A stretch of 5,604 bases of DNA from Acidobacteriota bacterium (GCA_021788955.1 JAJYKC010000223.1:1-5604); one strand, 5' to 3'. Shown: positions 1 to 5,576, numbered from the stretch's first letter. Notes: a model not told the origin generated them from the sequence alone. Numbers and translations: made by a program.

Positions 1-3000
1 AGCTTCGCGGCGAAAGCCGTCGGCCAGGACATCTCCGTCGTGGAGCGGCTGATGCGCGGTCTCTCCCAGGCCGCCGATGAGAATTCCAGCCAGGGTGAAA
101 AGGCTCGGGCCACCTTGCAGCGCATGGGCGTCGATCTGCGGAATGCCGCCGGCGAGATGAAGCCCACCTCCGAGATCCTGATCGAAATCTCGGAGGGCCT
201 GAACAAATTACCGGAAGGCCTCCAGCGCGATGCCGCCGCCATGGAACTGTTCAAGCGCGCGGGCATCGAGGCCATTCCGTTCATGACGGAATTGAACGAA
301 AACCTCCGCATCGCACACGAGCAGGGTTTCGGGCCGACCGAGGACGACGTCCGCCGCTTCCAGGAATACCAGCGCGAGGTGGCGCAACTCGAAACCAAGT
401 GGGACGCGCTGGTGCGCAAGTTCAAGGAAGGGATCGTCATCACCGTCTCGTGGGTGGGCAAGGGCGTCGATTGGTTTCTCAACAACATCGGTACGGCTGG
501 TGATGATGAGCGCGCGCGTCGTGAGGAAGAGCAGGCGCGAAAGGATGCGGCCGACATCCAGGCGGCCGGCGGCTACGGCGCCAGGATGTCGCGTAGTGCC
601 CATCGCGCGGAGTTGGCCGATCTGGAGCGCCGCGCGCCGGAGATCTTGCGCGACCGCGAGGCCACGCTGAAACGCATCGAGGACCTGCGCATGCGGCAGC
701 AGAACCTGGTTGGCAACTTCGGCTGGGTCCAGATGCTGGCGCCCACCGAAGAGGAGCTGGGCCGGGCACAGAAAGCCGGCGACATCCAGAAAGAAATCGA
801 CCGCCTTCAGCACATGCTCGACGCGGCTGAGCAGGCGGCCCACCGCACGGATCTGCGCGCCGGCAAGGAGGAGGCGGATCGCCTCCGCGCCCGGTTCTTC
901 GGCACGCACGAAGGCATGGAGAAGGCCTACTCCGACGCGAAGAAAGATGTGGAGCGATACCAGAAGGAACTATTCGAGCCGGAAAAGCCCCTGACGAAAA
1001 CGGAAGTCCTCGATCTCTCCGGCAAGCTCCGCACGGCGCAAGCGACTGAGGCCCGTTGGAAAACCGCGCTCGATGCCGAAAAGAACCAGTCGGAGCAACT
1101 GAAGGAGTTCCACCGCGAAGCGGAGGCTTTCGTAAAGAAGGGTGAGGAATCGGAGCTCGATGCCATCGGCAAGATTTACTACCAGCGCGACCTGCTATTG
1201 CAGCAGGCGGCGAAGGTGAAGGCGTCGGAAGCCGAGATCGCCGCCATCCGGAAATCCGCCGATGACCAGGCGGCGGTGGTGTCAAAGAAGGCCTGGGAGG
1301 AATTCGAAAAGTACGATGAGAAGCGCCGGGCCGATCAGCAAAAGCAGATGCTGGGGCTGTTCCTGCCCTCGAAGGAGCAGTTGAAAGAGTGGCAGGACGT
1401 CTTCAAGGCGCAGGAGCGGATCGACGATCTTGGCGTCCAGGCGCAGCGGGAGGCGCTCCGGCGGCACGCCAACGTGGAAGGGAGGCGCGCGGAGACGCCG
1501 GAGGAGGCGTACCAGGTTCGTGTCGATCTGGCCATCAAGCTTGCCGAGATAGAGGTCGCGCGCATCGAGAAAGAGGAAAGCGCCGTCCGGCGAATGGAGT
1601 TGGCGGCGCAGGCGCAGAAGGAGCTTTATACCGAACTCGCCCAGGCCCAGGACGAACTGGACGAAAAGCGAGCTGCGGCCGAGGAGAAACGCACGGAGGA
1701 ATTGCAGCGTCAGGTGGAGGAAATCCAGAAGGTCTCCGCGGGACTGCTGCATACGCTGTTCACCAAGCCGGGCGAATTTCCCAAGCAGTTGGGCACGACG
1801 ATCCGCGACGCCACGCTGAAGCCGATCGAGGAAGGTCTGGGTGGCATGGTGGCGAGCGCGTTGCACCCGCTGATTTATGGGCAGGGCGGCATCGCGAGCA
1901 TCTTGGGCGGTGCGTTTGGTGGCCCGAAGCAGGACCCGCTTGCGGTCACCACGGACAACACCACGGCCACGATCCAAAACTCCAGAGCCATCTGGCTGTT
2001 GACCGCTGTGCTGTCGGAATACATGGGCCGGAGCGTGCCAGCGCTGACCACCCAGGGCGGCGCCATGCCGAATATCGGGGTGGCGTCGCCGTCGGGATTC
2101 CTGAGCCAGATGCTCCGAAATACCGGGGGCCTGCCCCGCTTTGCTGAAGGCGGTGTGGCGACCGGGCCGAGTATCGTTGGCGAGGCAGGTCCGGAATTGG
2201 TAATCCCGCTCAATCGTCTGCGCAATATCGGACTGCCCCCTAGCGTGAATCTGGTGGGCCACTACGGGCCGGAGACCGACGCTGCGTTGGAGAAGGCCAC
2301 GATGGGGCTGTTCAACATCGCGCTGCCGGCGGGCCTGAGCGCGTTGGGCGGTCCTGCCGGGATCAGCGTCGGCGAGAGTTTCATGGCACTGTTGACCGGC
2401 GCGGTTGGGGCGGCGACGCCCGATCGACATGACGGGGTGATGCTGGGCATGGTGCCGATGGGGCCTCCGGGAGCCGCACAATACTCGGCGCTGACTGATC
2501 GCCAGAAGGTGAGCCAACTGATTCGCCTCGCGAAGATGGTGGAAGTAAGTGAGCGTCCTTCGCAGGTGCTTGAATATCCTGGCGGGAAAGTCCTGCTGGC
2601 TCCGCAACAACGCTTCGCAATGCCGGGTGCGAACAACGAGGTTTGGGGCGAGGGCCTGATCCGCGACGTTTACAATGCAGCGAAACCCGCTCATAAGCAG
2701 CGAATCAGCACCCTCGGTATTCCGATGGAGCAGCGCGGACAGGGTGTCGGGCAGGCGTTGTATTTGGCGGCGATGAAGCACGGCCCAATCAACTGGGAAG
2801 AGCCATTCGAAAGTCTCAAGCTCACGGAGGAGTCCTCGCAGGTTCGCGCCGCACTGGTCCGCAAGGGGCTTGCGGAGCGCGAGGGCGATTGGATGCGGCT
2901 CACGGACTGGGCAAGGGAAATGCTCGGGCTGGAACCGCTCTCAGGTTCCGCTTCTGTGCGCGCGCCGCGCGACCTGGAGTACATGGCGAAACCGAAGAGT

Positions 3001-4782
3001 GGGGCGCGTGGCGTGCTCGATCCGGAGACGGATTGGTATTGGGGAGAGGGCGGGCGCGACACGTGGGGCATGACGCATGAGCAGCACGTGGCTGCCGGCC
3101 GCAAGGGCGGTATCAAGAGCGGAATCACGCGCCTGGCGAATCCGCGCGATCCGGAATTGGATATGTTCGGCAACTACATCGGGCCGCCCGTGGACGCTCC
3201 AGAAACCGTGCACCAGGCCAGCGCGAGCATCGATGCTGTTGCGCCTCACCTGAAGAATATCGATTGGACCAGGAAAGCGGGGCAGATCAAAAACCGGGTC
3301 CTGGTGGGCGGCGACACCATGAGCCTGGTGCAAGCGGGCAAGCGTCTCGGCGTGAGCTCGATGTCTCTGGAACGCGAACTCCGCGCCCGCTATCCGGGCC
3401 AGGATTGGAGCACGATCGATCTTGAGGACGTGATCGGCGACTGGAATCTGAAAAGCGTTACAGGGCGGAAGACATACAGGCTCCCGAAGCACGAGGAGGG
3501 CGGCACGATCGCCACCACGGGGCCGGCCATTGTTCATGCGGGCGAGGCCATTGTCCCGCACGCCGATACGCTGAAGCGCAGCATCGATGCGTTGGCGCTC
3601 GAACTGCATTCGAATACCGGCGTGCTGGGCTGGTTCGCCAATTCGATGATCCAACCGATGCTGGACGGCCGCGCGCCCGCCTTGCCGATTCGCGTCCCCG
3701 GCGTCGGCACATTATCGGTTCCGCCCCTGTTCGGGGGCAGGTCCGAGTCGGCGTCGGCCAGTACGATCATTTATGCGCCGATACCGGTCAGTTCCGCCAC
3801 GACCGGCGGCGCAGCAGCGGTGGGCGGGTATACGCCCGCTCCGTGGGCTTCCACTCCTGCTGGCGGCTATTCACCCGCGCCCTGGGCTGGCGGTCAAGGC
3901 AGTAGCTGGAATCCCGTTGCCCTCGCGAATAAGGCCAGCGGCAAGGGAGGCATCCCCGGTTCGACGTTCAGCCCCCACGCGATGCTCTCCAACTTGAAGA
4001 ACACCGATTGGGGAGGCTTCACGCGCAACAAGGAGGGTGGCATCACCGGCATGCACGGTGTGGCGGGCGCAGCCGTGTTCACCGGCGGCACGATGGTCGC
4101 GGAGCGCGGCCTGCTGGGGTCGGACCGCGGCACCTGGGCCGGCGTGGGCGAAGGCGCTGCGGGCGGCGCAGCTGTTGGATTCACGATGGGCGGTCCGCTG
4201 GGAGCCCTCATCGGCGGCGTGGCTGGCTTCGGCATTGGTCTGGGCGAGAAACTCGCTGGCGTCGAGAGTCCCGAAGCCCACGCCAGTAAGCTGATCAAGC
4301 AGGTTTACGGCATCGATATCCCGAAGAGCAGCGGGACGGTGAAGCAGGTCGTTGCCATCGCACAGCAGGAGTTCGGCGGTCAGATCTCCGTCGCTGTCCG
4401 GTCTCCCAGCGTGCGGCAACTGGTGATGTTGTATTCCGAGGCGACCGGCCAGAAGATGCCGTTATCGGCGGCTACGCCGTACGGCGGCAGCCTCGCGGAG
4501 GTTGGCGGCAATCTCTATCAGCAGCCTGCCTTCCAGAACAATCAGTGGCACGCCTACCAATCCGGCATTCCGACGCTGGGCGGGATCAGCGCCGCTCCGT
4601 ATCCCACGCCGGGAGCCATCCCCTCGGCCGGGATGGGGAACACCACCATAGCGCTGAACATCAACGGTACGCCGATTACGCCGGAGTTCGTGATGGATCA
4701 GTCCATGGCGGCGCAGGGCGGCAGTTACGGCCGCACACAACAGGCGGCGAATATGCAGGTGCCGGGGCTGATGGTGGCGTGA
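1..4782 (+). CDS. Phage tail tape measure protein, 5' end outside the window
   Basis: Tape measure proteins set tail length in long-tailed phages, line the tail tube, and are released into the host envelope during DNA ejection. The frame is open from base 1, giving 1593 visible residues. The first ATG (base 40) lies inside conserved sequence, so the true start is upstream. The N-terminal visible part has the typical core wording: DLRNAAGEMKPTSEILIEIS (about 136-195) followed by AMELFKRAGIEAIPF. A hydrophobic stretch follows (430-492), then long Glu/Lys/Arg/Ala-rich helices (about 493-1740) likely to form coiled coils. Next come a Gly/Ala region, an EGG/GEAGPE motif (2137-2220), a roughly 420-residue insert, a second such motif (3487-3573), a Pro/Gly linker, a glycine-zipper segment (about 4045-4266) and a C-terminal domain ending in MQVPGLMVA. 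I see no lysozyme, transglycosylase or peptidase signature. The family call is firm; functions of the inserted domains are uncertain. Confidence 0.93.
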   Translation, partial: SFAAKAVGQDISVVERLMRGLSQAADENSSQGEKARATLQRMGVDLRNAAGEMKPTSEILIEISEGLNKLPEGLQRDAAAMELFKRAGIEAIPFMTELNENLRIAHEQGFGPTEDDVRRFQEYQREVAQLETKWDALVRKFKEGIVITVSWVGKGVDWFLNNIGTAGDDERARREEEQARKDAADIQAAGGYGARMSRSAHRAELADLERRAPEILRDREATLKRIEDLRMRQQNLVGNFGWVQMLAPTEEELGRAQKAGDIQKEIDRLQHMLDAAEQAAHRTDLRAGKEEADRLRARFFGTHEGMEKAYSDAKKDVERYQKELFEPEKPLTKTEVLDLSGKLRTAQATEARWKTALDAEKNQSEQLKEFHREAEAFVKKGEESELDAIGKIYYQRDLLLQQAAKVKASEAEIAAIRKSADDQAAVVSKKAWEEFEKYDEKRRADQQKQMLGLFLPSKEQLKEWQDVFKAQERIDDLGVQAQREALRRHANVEGRRAETPEEAYQVRVDLAIKLAEIEVARIEKEESAVRRMELAAQAQKELYTELAQAQDELDEKRAAAEEKRTEELQRQVEEIQKVSAGLLHTLFTKPGEFPKQLGTTIRDATLKPIEEGLGGMVASALHPLIYGQGGIASILGGAFGGPKQDPLAVTTDNTTATIQNSRAIWLLTAVLSEYMGRSVPALTTQGGAMPNIGVASPSGFLSQMLRNTGGLPRFAEGGVATGPSIVGEAGPELVIPLNRLRNIGLPPSVNLVGHYGPETDAALEKATMGLFNIALPAGLSALGGPAGISVGESFMALLTGAVGAATPDRHDGVMLGMVPMGPPGAAQYSALTDRQKVSQLIRLAKMVEVSERPSQVLEYPGGKVLLAPQQRFAMPGANNEVWGEGLIRDVYNAAKPAHKQRISTLGIPMEQRGQGVGQALYLAAMKHGPINWEEPFESLKLTEESSQVRAALVRKGLAEREGDWMRLTDWAREMLGLEPLSGSASVRAPRDLEYMAKPKSGARGVLDPETDWYWGEGGRDTWGMTHEQHVAAGRKGGIKSGITRLANPRDPELDMFGNYIGPPVDAPETVHQASASIDAVAPHLKNIDWTRKAGQIKNRVLVGGDTMSLVQAGKRLGVSSMSLERELRARYPGQDWSTIDLEDVIGDWNLKSVTGRKTYRLPKHEEGGTIATTGPAIVHAGEAIVPHADTLKRSIDALALELHSNTGVLGWFANSMIQPMLDGRAPALPIRVPGVGTLSVPPLFGGRSESASASTIIYAPIPVSSATTGGAAAVGGYTPAPWASTPAGGYSPAPWAGGQGSSWNPVALANKASGKGGIPGSTFSPHAMLSNLKNTDWGGFTRNKEGGITGMHGVAGAAVFTGGTMVAERGLLGSDRGTWAGVGEGAAGGAAVGFTMGGPLGALIGGVAGFGIGLGEKLAGVESPEAHASKLIKQVYGIDIPKSSGTVKQVVAIAQQEFGGQISVAVRSPSVRQLVMLYSEATGQKMPLSAATPYGGSLAEVGGNLYQQPAFQNNQWHAYQSGIPTLGGISAAPYPTPGAIPSAGMGNTTIALNINGTPITPEFVMDQSMAAQGGSYGRTQQAANMQVPGLMVA
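430..492 (+). other. First hydrophobic segment of the tape measure protein
   Basis: About 21 residues beginning GIVITVSWVGKGVDWFLNNI are mostly hydrophobic and sit directly after the conserved tape measure core, before the charged helical region. Such segments are common in tape measure proteins and may contact the inner membrane once the protein is ejected. The Lys and Asp in the middle make a true membrane span uncertain. Confidence 0.45.
493..1740 (+). other. Charged helical / coiled-coil region of the tape measure protein
   Basis: About 415 residues are rich in Glu, Lys, Arg, Gln and Ala and have few prolines. Examples are DDERARREEEQARKDAADI near the start and ELDEKRAAAEEKRTEELQRQ near the end. 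This is the extended helical ruler part expected of the family. A Trp/Phe-containing patch at about 709-735 and a Phe/Leu-Pro patch at about 1351-1377 interrupt it, so it is probably several helical segments rather than one continuous coil. Confidence 0.7.
2137..2220 (+). repeat. Tape measure EGG/GEAGPE motif, copy 1
   Basis: The encoded sequence runs RFAEGGVATGPSIVGEAGPE and continues LVIPLNRL. The pattern F-A-x-G-G-x-x-(x)-G-P-x-x-(V)-G-E-A-G-P-E-x-V-I-P-L is a widely recurring motif near the C-terminal half of many tape measure proteins. Here it marks the left edge of an atypical insert. A second, diverged copy lies at 3487-3573. Confidence 0.8.
2500..2835 (+). other. GNAT acetyltransferase-like domain embedded in the tape measure protein
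   Basis: The segment GIPMEQRGQGVGQALYLAAM (2716-2775) reads like motif A of GNAT-fold N-acetyltransferases: a beta strand, then the acetyl-CoA pyrophosphate-binding loop R/Q-x-x-G-x-G/A (here R-G-Q-G-V-G, 2734-2751), then a helix. Upstream residues (about 2500-2715) alternate short hydrophobic strands and a helix and could supply the N-terminal half of a compact GNAT fold. Downstream, LKLTEESSQVRAALVRKGLA (2815-2874) resembles the motif B region. The loop match is direct. The domain boundaries are estimates, and activity cannot be inferred; the protein could be a non-catalytic GNAT-like fold. It shares the reading frame of the tape measure gene with no stop or start signal of its own. Confidence 0.5.
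3070..3132 (+). other. KGG-type motif in the tape measure insert
   Basis: MTHEQHVAAGRKGGIKSG resembles the short KGG motif (roughly M-[ST]-x-E-x-x-x-x-x-x-[AR]-x-K-G-G-x-x-[SAG]) seen in small stress-related and phage-encoded bacterial proteins, whose biochemical role is poorly defined. It lies between the GNAT-like region and the helix-turn-helix-like segment. The motif is short, so chance resemblance is possible. Confidence 0.35.
3319..3393 (+). other. Helix-turn-helix-like segment in the tape measure insert
   Basis: SLVQAGKRLGVSSMSLEREL (3322-3381), followed by RARY, has the spacing of a bacterial helix-turn-helix: first helix with small residues and leucine, the turn R-L-G-V-S, then a recognition helix starting S-x-x-S-L. 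This resembles MerR/excisionase-type or sigma-type helices (consensus wording xxAAxxLGVSxxTLxRxLR). DNA binding inside a tape measure protein would be unexpected. It may be a structural mimic or a domain acquired from a DNA-binding protein. Confidence 0.4.
3487..3573 (+). repeat. Tape measure EGG/GEA motif, copy 2
   Basis: KHEEGGTIATTGPAIVHAGE, then AIVPHADTL, matches copy 1 in order and spacing (EGG, TGP, IV, GEA or AGE, IVP) with two extra residues and no preserved DNA identity beyond scattered codons. It closes the roughly 420-residue insert, and typical tape measure C-terminal sequence resumes after it. Confidence 0.7.
3823..3888 (+). repeat. Nine-residue tandem repeat GGY(T/S)PAPWA in the linker
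   Basis: GGYTPAPWA (3823-3849) and GGYSPAPWA (3862-3888) are separated by STPA. The two copies use different codons for several identical residues (for example ggg/ggc, gct/gcg, ccg/ccc), so the peptide rather than the DNA has been kept or the duplication is old. It forms part of a Pro/Gly-rich flexible linker between the second EGG motif and the C-terminal domain. Confidence 0.85.
4045..4266 (+). other. Glycine-zipper hydrophobic segment of the tape measure protein
   Basis: The residues here are dominated by Gly, Ala, Val, Ile and Leu, including GEGAAGGAAVGFTMGGPLGA and IGGVAGFGIGLG, with GxxxG-type spacing throughout. Such glycine zippers occur in tape measure proteins and other membrane-penetrating proteins and can pack into transmembrane hairpins. 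It is a plausible membrane-insertion element used during DNA ejection; this role is inferred. Confidence 0.6.
4288..4782 (+). other. C-terminal domain of the tape measure protein
   Basis: After the glycine zipper comes a compact helical part (HASKLIKQVYGIDIP, then VKQVVAIAQQEFGGQ, then VAVRSPSVRQLVMLYSEATG). A Tyr/Gln/Pro-rich connector follows, and then a last beta-like strand TIALNINGTPITPEF, ending with MQVPGLMVA. The tape measure C-terminus normally docks on the baseplate or tip-initiator complex, so this is the probable tip contact. I recognise the style from other phage tape measures but cannot name a curated family. Confidence 0.5.
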
Positions 4783-4783
4783 C

Positions 4784-4942
4784 TCAGTTGATTCGCCCGG
4801 TCTCGGGCTGATCGGCGTCCTCCGCGGGAGGCGGCATCAGTACCTCTACCGCGGCGCCCAGGCGCTCAATCGCGGCTGCCAGCGCCGCAGTCAATTGGAC
4901 GATTGTCCGGCATTCGATGAAGATTCTGTCTCTGTCGGTCAT
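4784..4942 (-). CDS. Small antisense-oriented hypothetical protein between tape measure and minor tail genes
   Basis: The frame encodes 52 residues from an ATG at 4942, beginning MTDRDRIFIECRTIVQL, with a central Ala/Leu-rich amphipathic helix and an acidic Pro-rich tail ending ETGRIN. Reading the minus strand, GAGAG lies eight bases before this ATG, a reasonable ribosome binding site. A TTG at 4966 would extend it by eight residues but has no comparable site. Hand-counted GC at third positions is about 75%, similar to neighbouring genes, and the residue mix looks natural rather than the Arg/Pro/Ser excess usual in antisense shadows. Its stop is one base from the tape measure stop, and it fills most of the gap before the minor tail gene. 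Function is not recognised. Opposite orientation inside a tail operon is unusual, so it may be non-coding. Confidence 0.42.
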   Translation of the reverse strand: MTDRDRIFIECRTIVQLTAALAAAIERLGAAVEVLMPPPAEDADQPETGRIN

Positions 4943-4976
4943 GGTGGTGTCTCTCGATACCACCAATTGCTTGGTG
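4942..4976. repeat. Two overlapping, mutually exclusive inverted repeats
   Basis: TGGTGGT (4942-4948) pairs perfectly with ACCACCA (4959-4965) across a ten-base loop. CACCAA (4961-4966) pairs perfectly with TTGGTG (4971-4976) across a four-base loop. Both stems use the same ACCACCA stretch, so only one can form at a time. The first covers the ATG of the minus-strand ORF, with its GAGAG site in the loop. There is no T-run, so these are not typical rho-independent terminators. Any switching role is inference. Confidence 0.5.
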
Positions 4977-4989
4977 CGCCCGAGGTCGC

Positions 4990-4995
4990 AAGGGG
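4990..4995 (+). promoter_or_regulatory. Shine-Dalgarno site of the minor tail gene
   Basis: AAGGGG lies nine bases before the ATG at 5005 and is the strongest ribosome binding sequence in the window. It decides the start of the downstream gene and implies independent translation initiation after the 222-base gap. Confidence 0.75.
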
Positions 4996-5004
4996 AATTT
5001 CGAG

Positions 5005-5421
5005 ATGCCCGGTAACCTCCAGCCAGCCGCGCCTAATGGTGTGATGCCGTTTTCGCTGTGCACCGCCTTCGCGGAACTGCGGGAGTACGTGCAGCTTCAG
5101 AACCAGTATCACGATGGGACGGTTCAGCGTTCGCAGCTCGCGCAGACCTCGCGGCGGACATTTCGCCTCAGCAAGCGGCTGAGTGCGTCGGCGCTTTCGG
5201 CGCTCTACAACTTCTGGGTTTCGCAGAACGGCGGGTTGACGCCGTTCGCCTTTTACAATCCCTTCGACGTGGCCACCGGCCAGCAGATCGGGAGCAATTA
5301 CGATCCCGCCGGCAACAGCACGCAGGGGCGCGTGACGGTGGCGTTCCGGGGCAATTGGGCGCAGGCGACAGACCTGGCGCGTTCCGACGTGCAGGCGCTG
5401 GAGCTTGTTGAAGTGGCGTGA
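5005..5421 (+). CDS. Minor tail protein, lambda gpM-like
   Basis: This 138-residue protein has the layout of lambda gpM-type minor tail proteins: an N-terminal strand region, a helix (LSASALSALYNFWVSQ, about residues 58-73), a GG-x-x-PF-x-F-x-P turn (GGLTPFAFYNPFD, residues 76-88), a strand with a conserved-style Trp (FRGNW, Trp118), and a closing strand (ALELVEVA). Lambda gpM is about 109 residues, so this one is somewhat longer at the N-terminus. In lambda, gpM follows the tape measure gene and takes part in tail-tip assembly; the same position here supports the call. The start is set by AAGGGG at 4990-4995. Its stop overlaps the next gene's GTG by four bases (GTGA), suggesting coupled translation. 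It could equally be named a generic siphovirus tail protein; the family is recognised by pattern, not by search. Confidence 0.7.
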   Translation: MPGNLQPAAPNGVMPFSLCTAFAELREYVQLQNQYHDGTVQRSQLAQTSRRTFRLSKRLSASALSALYNFWVSQNGGLTPFAFYNPFDVATGQQIGSNYDPAGNSTQGRVTVAFRGNWAQATDLARSDVQALELVEVA

Positions 5422-5570
5422 GCGCGATCTCCGTCCTTATCCTCATTTGCCCGTGCGGGCGCAGGGTCGAGATCCCGGACACGCAGCGGGTCGTGGAGTG
5501 CAGCTGTGGACGGACGCTCATAGTGGAAGCGATCCGGAACGACGACTTGGTAACTATTTCCTCCGAGTAA
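5418..5570 (+). CDS. Small four-cysteine (zinc-ribbon-like) protein in the tail-tip operon
   Basis: The 50-residue frame starts at GTG 5418, inside the stop of the minor tail gene (GTGA overlap). A TGA at 5409-5411 in the same frame rules out an earlier start. It contains ICPCGRRVEIP (Cys11, Cys13) and VECSCGRTLIVE (Cys28, Cys30). Each pair is CxCG followed by a short hydrophobic strand, which is the layout of a two-knuckle zinc ribbon; an iron-sulfur site is possible instead. The end TAA is six bases before the next ATG, so it sits tightly within the operon. No strong Shine-Dalgarno is seen (GAAG four bases upstream), which fits coupling to the gene before it. Lambda gpL, near the same operon position, holds an Fe-S cluster through four cysteines in its C-terminal domain, but no homology is claimed. 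Other options include a Com-like regulator or a structural metal-binding peptide. Confidence 0.68.
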   Translation: MSAISVLILICPCGRRVEIPDTQRVVECSCGRTLIVEAIRNDDLVTISSE

Positions 5571-5576
5571 ATCACC

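Noticed and set aside
40..42. ATG at base 40 as the true start of the tape measure protein
   Set aside because: The frame is open upstream to base 1 with family-like residues (AKAVGQDISVVERL), and no ribosome binding site precedes the ATG. The gene begins before the window.
479..1285. Minus-strand open frame of about 268 codons, Pro/Arg/Ser-rich
   Set aside because: Composition (runs of Pro, Arg, Ser, Cys) is typical of an antisense shadow, and it lies entirely within well-supported tape measure sequence.
1389..2147. Plus-strand frame-shifted open frame of about 252 codons inside the tape measure gene
   Set aside because: It is Gly/Arg/Ala/His-rich with no domain. The in-frame tape measure sequence continues unbroken through the region, so there is no sign of a frameshift product.
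1282..2781. Minus-strand open frame of about 499 codons opposite the tape measure gene
   Set aside because: Its product is rich in Arg, His, Gln and Leu with no recognisable domain, as expected when a GC-rich coding strand is read backwards. The plus-strand frame is clearly the real gene here.
1..4782. Lytic transglycosylase, lysozyme or M23 peptidase domain in the tape measure protein
   Set aside because: I looked for the usual catalytic signatures (Glu-Ser-x-x-Asn-type and HxH/HxxxD-type patterns) and saw none. The one ESS stretch (2830-2838) sits in the GNAT-like or winged-helix-like region without the rest of the motif.
4893..4925. Possible promoter (TTGGAC, 17-base spacer, TGAAGA) before the minor tail gene
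   Set aside because: The -10 element matches the consensus at only two positions and the -35 at about half; this is within chance.
4942..4976. Rho-independent terminator after the tape measure gene
   Set aside because: Stems are short (6-7 bp), one loop is ten bases, and no T-run follows on either strand.
4917..5015. Plus-strand 32-codon frame starting MKILSLSVMVVSL in the gap
   Set aside because: It has no ribosome binding site, overlaps the start of the minor tail gene, and lies opposite the better-supported minus-strand ORF.
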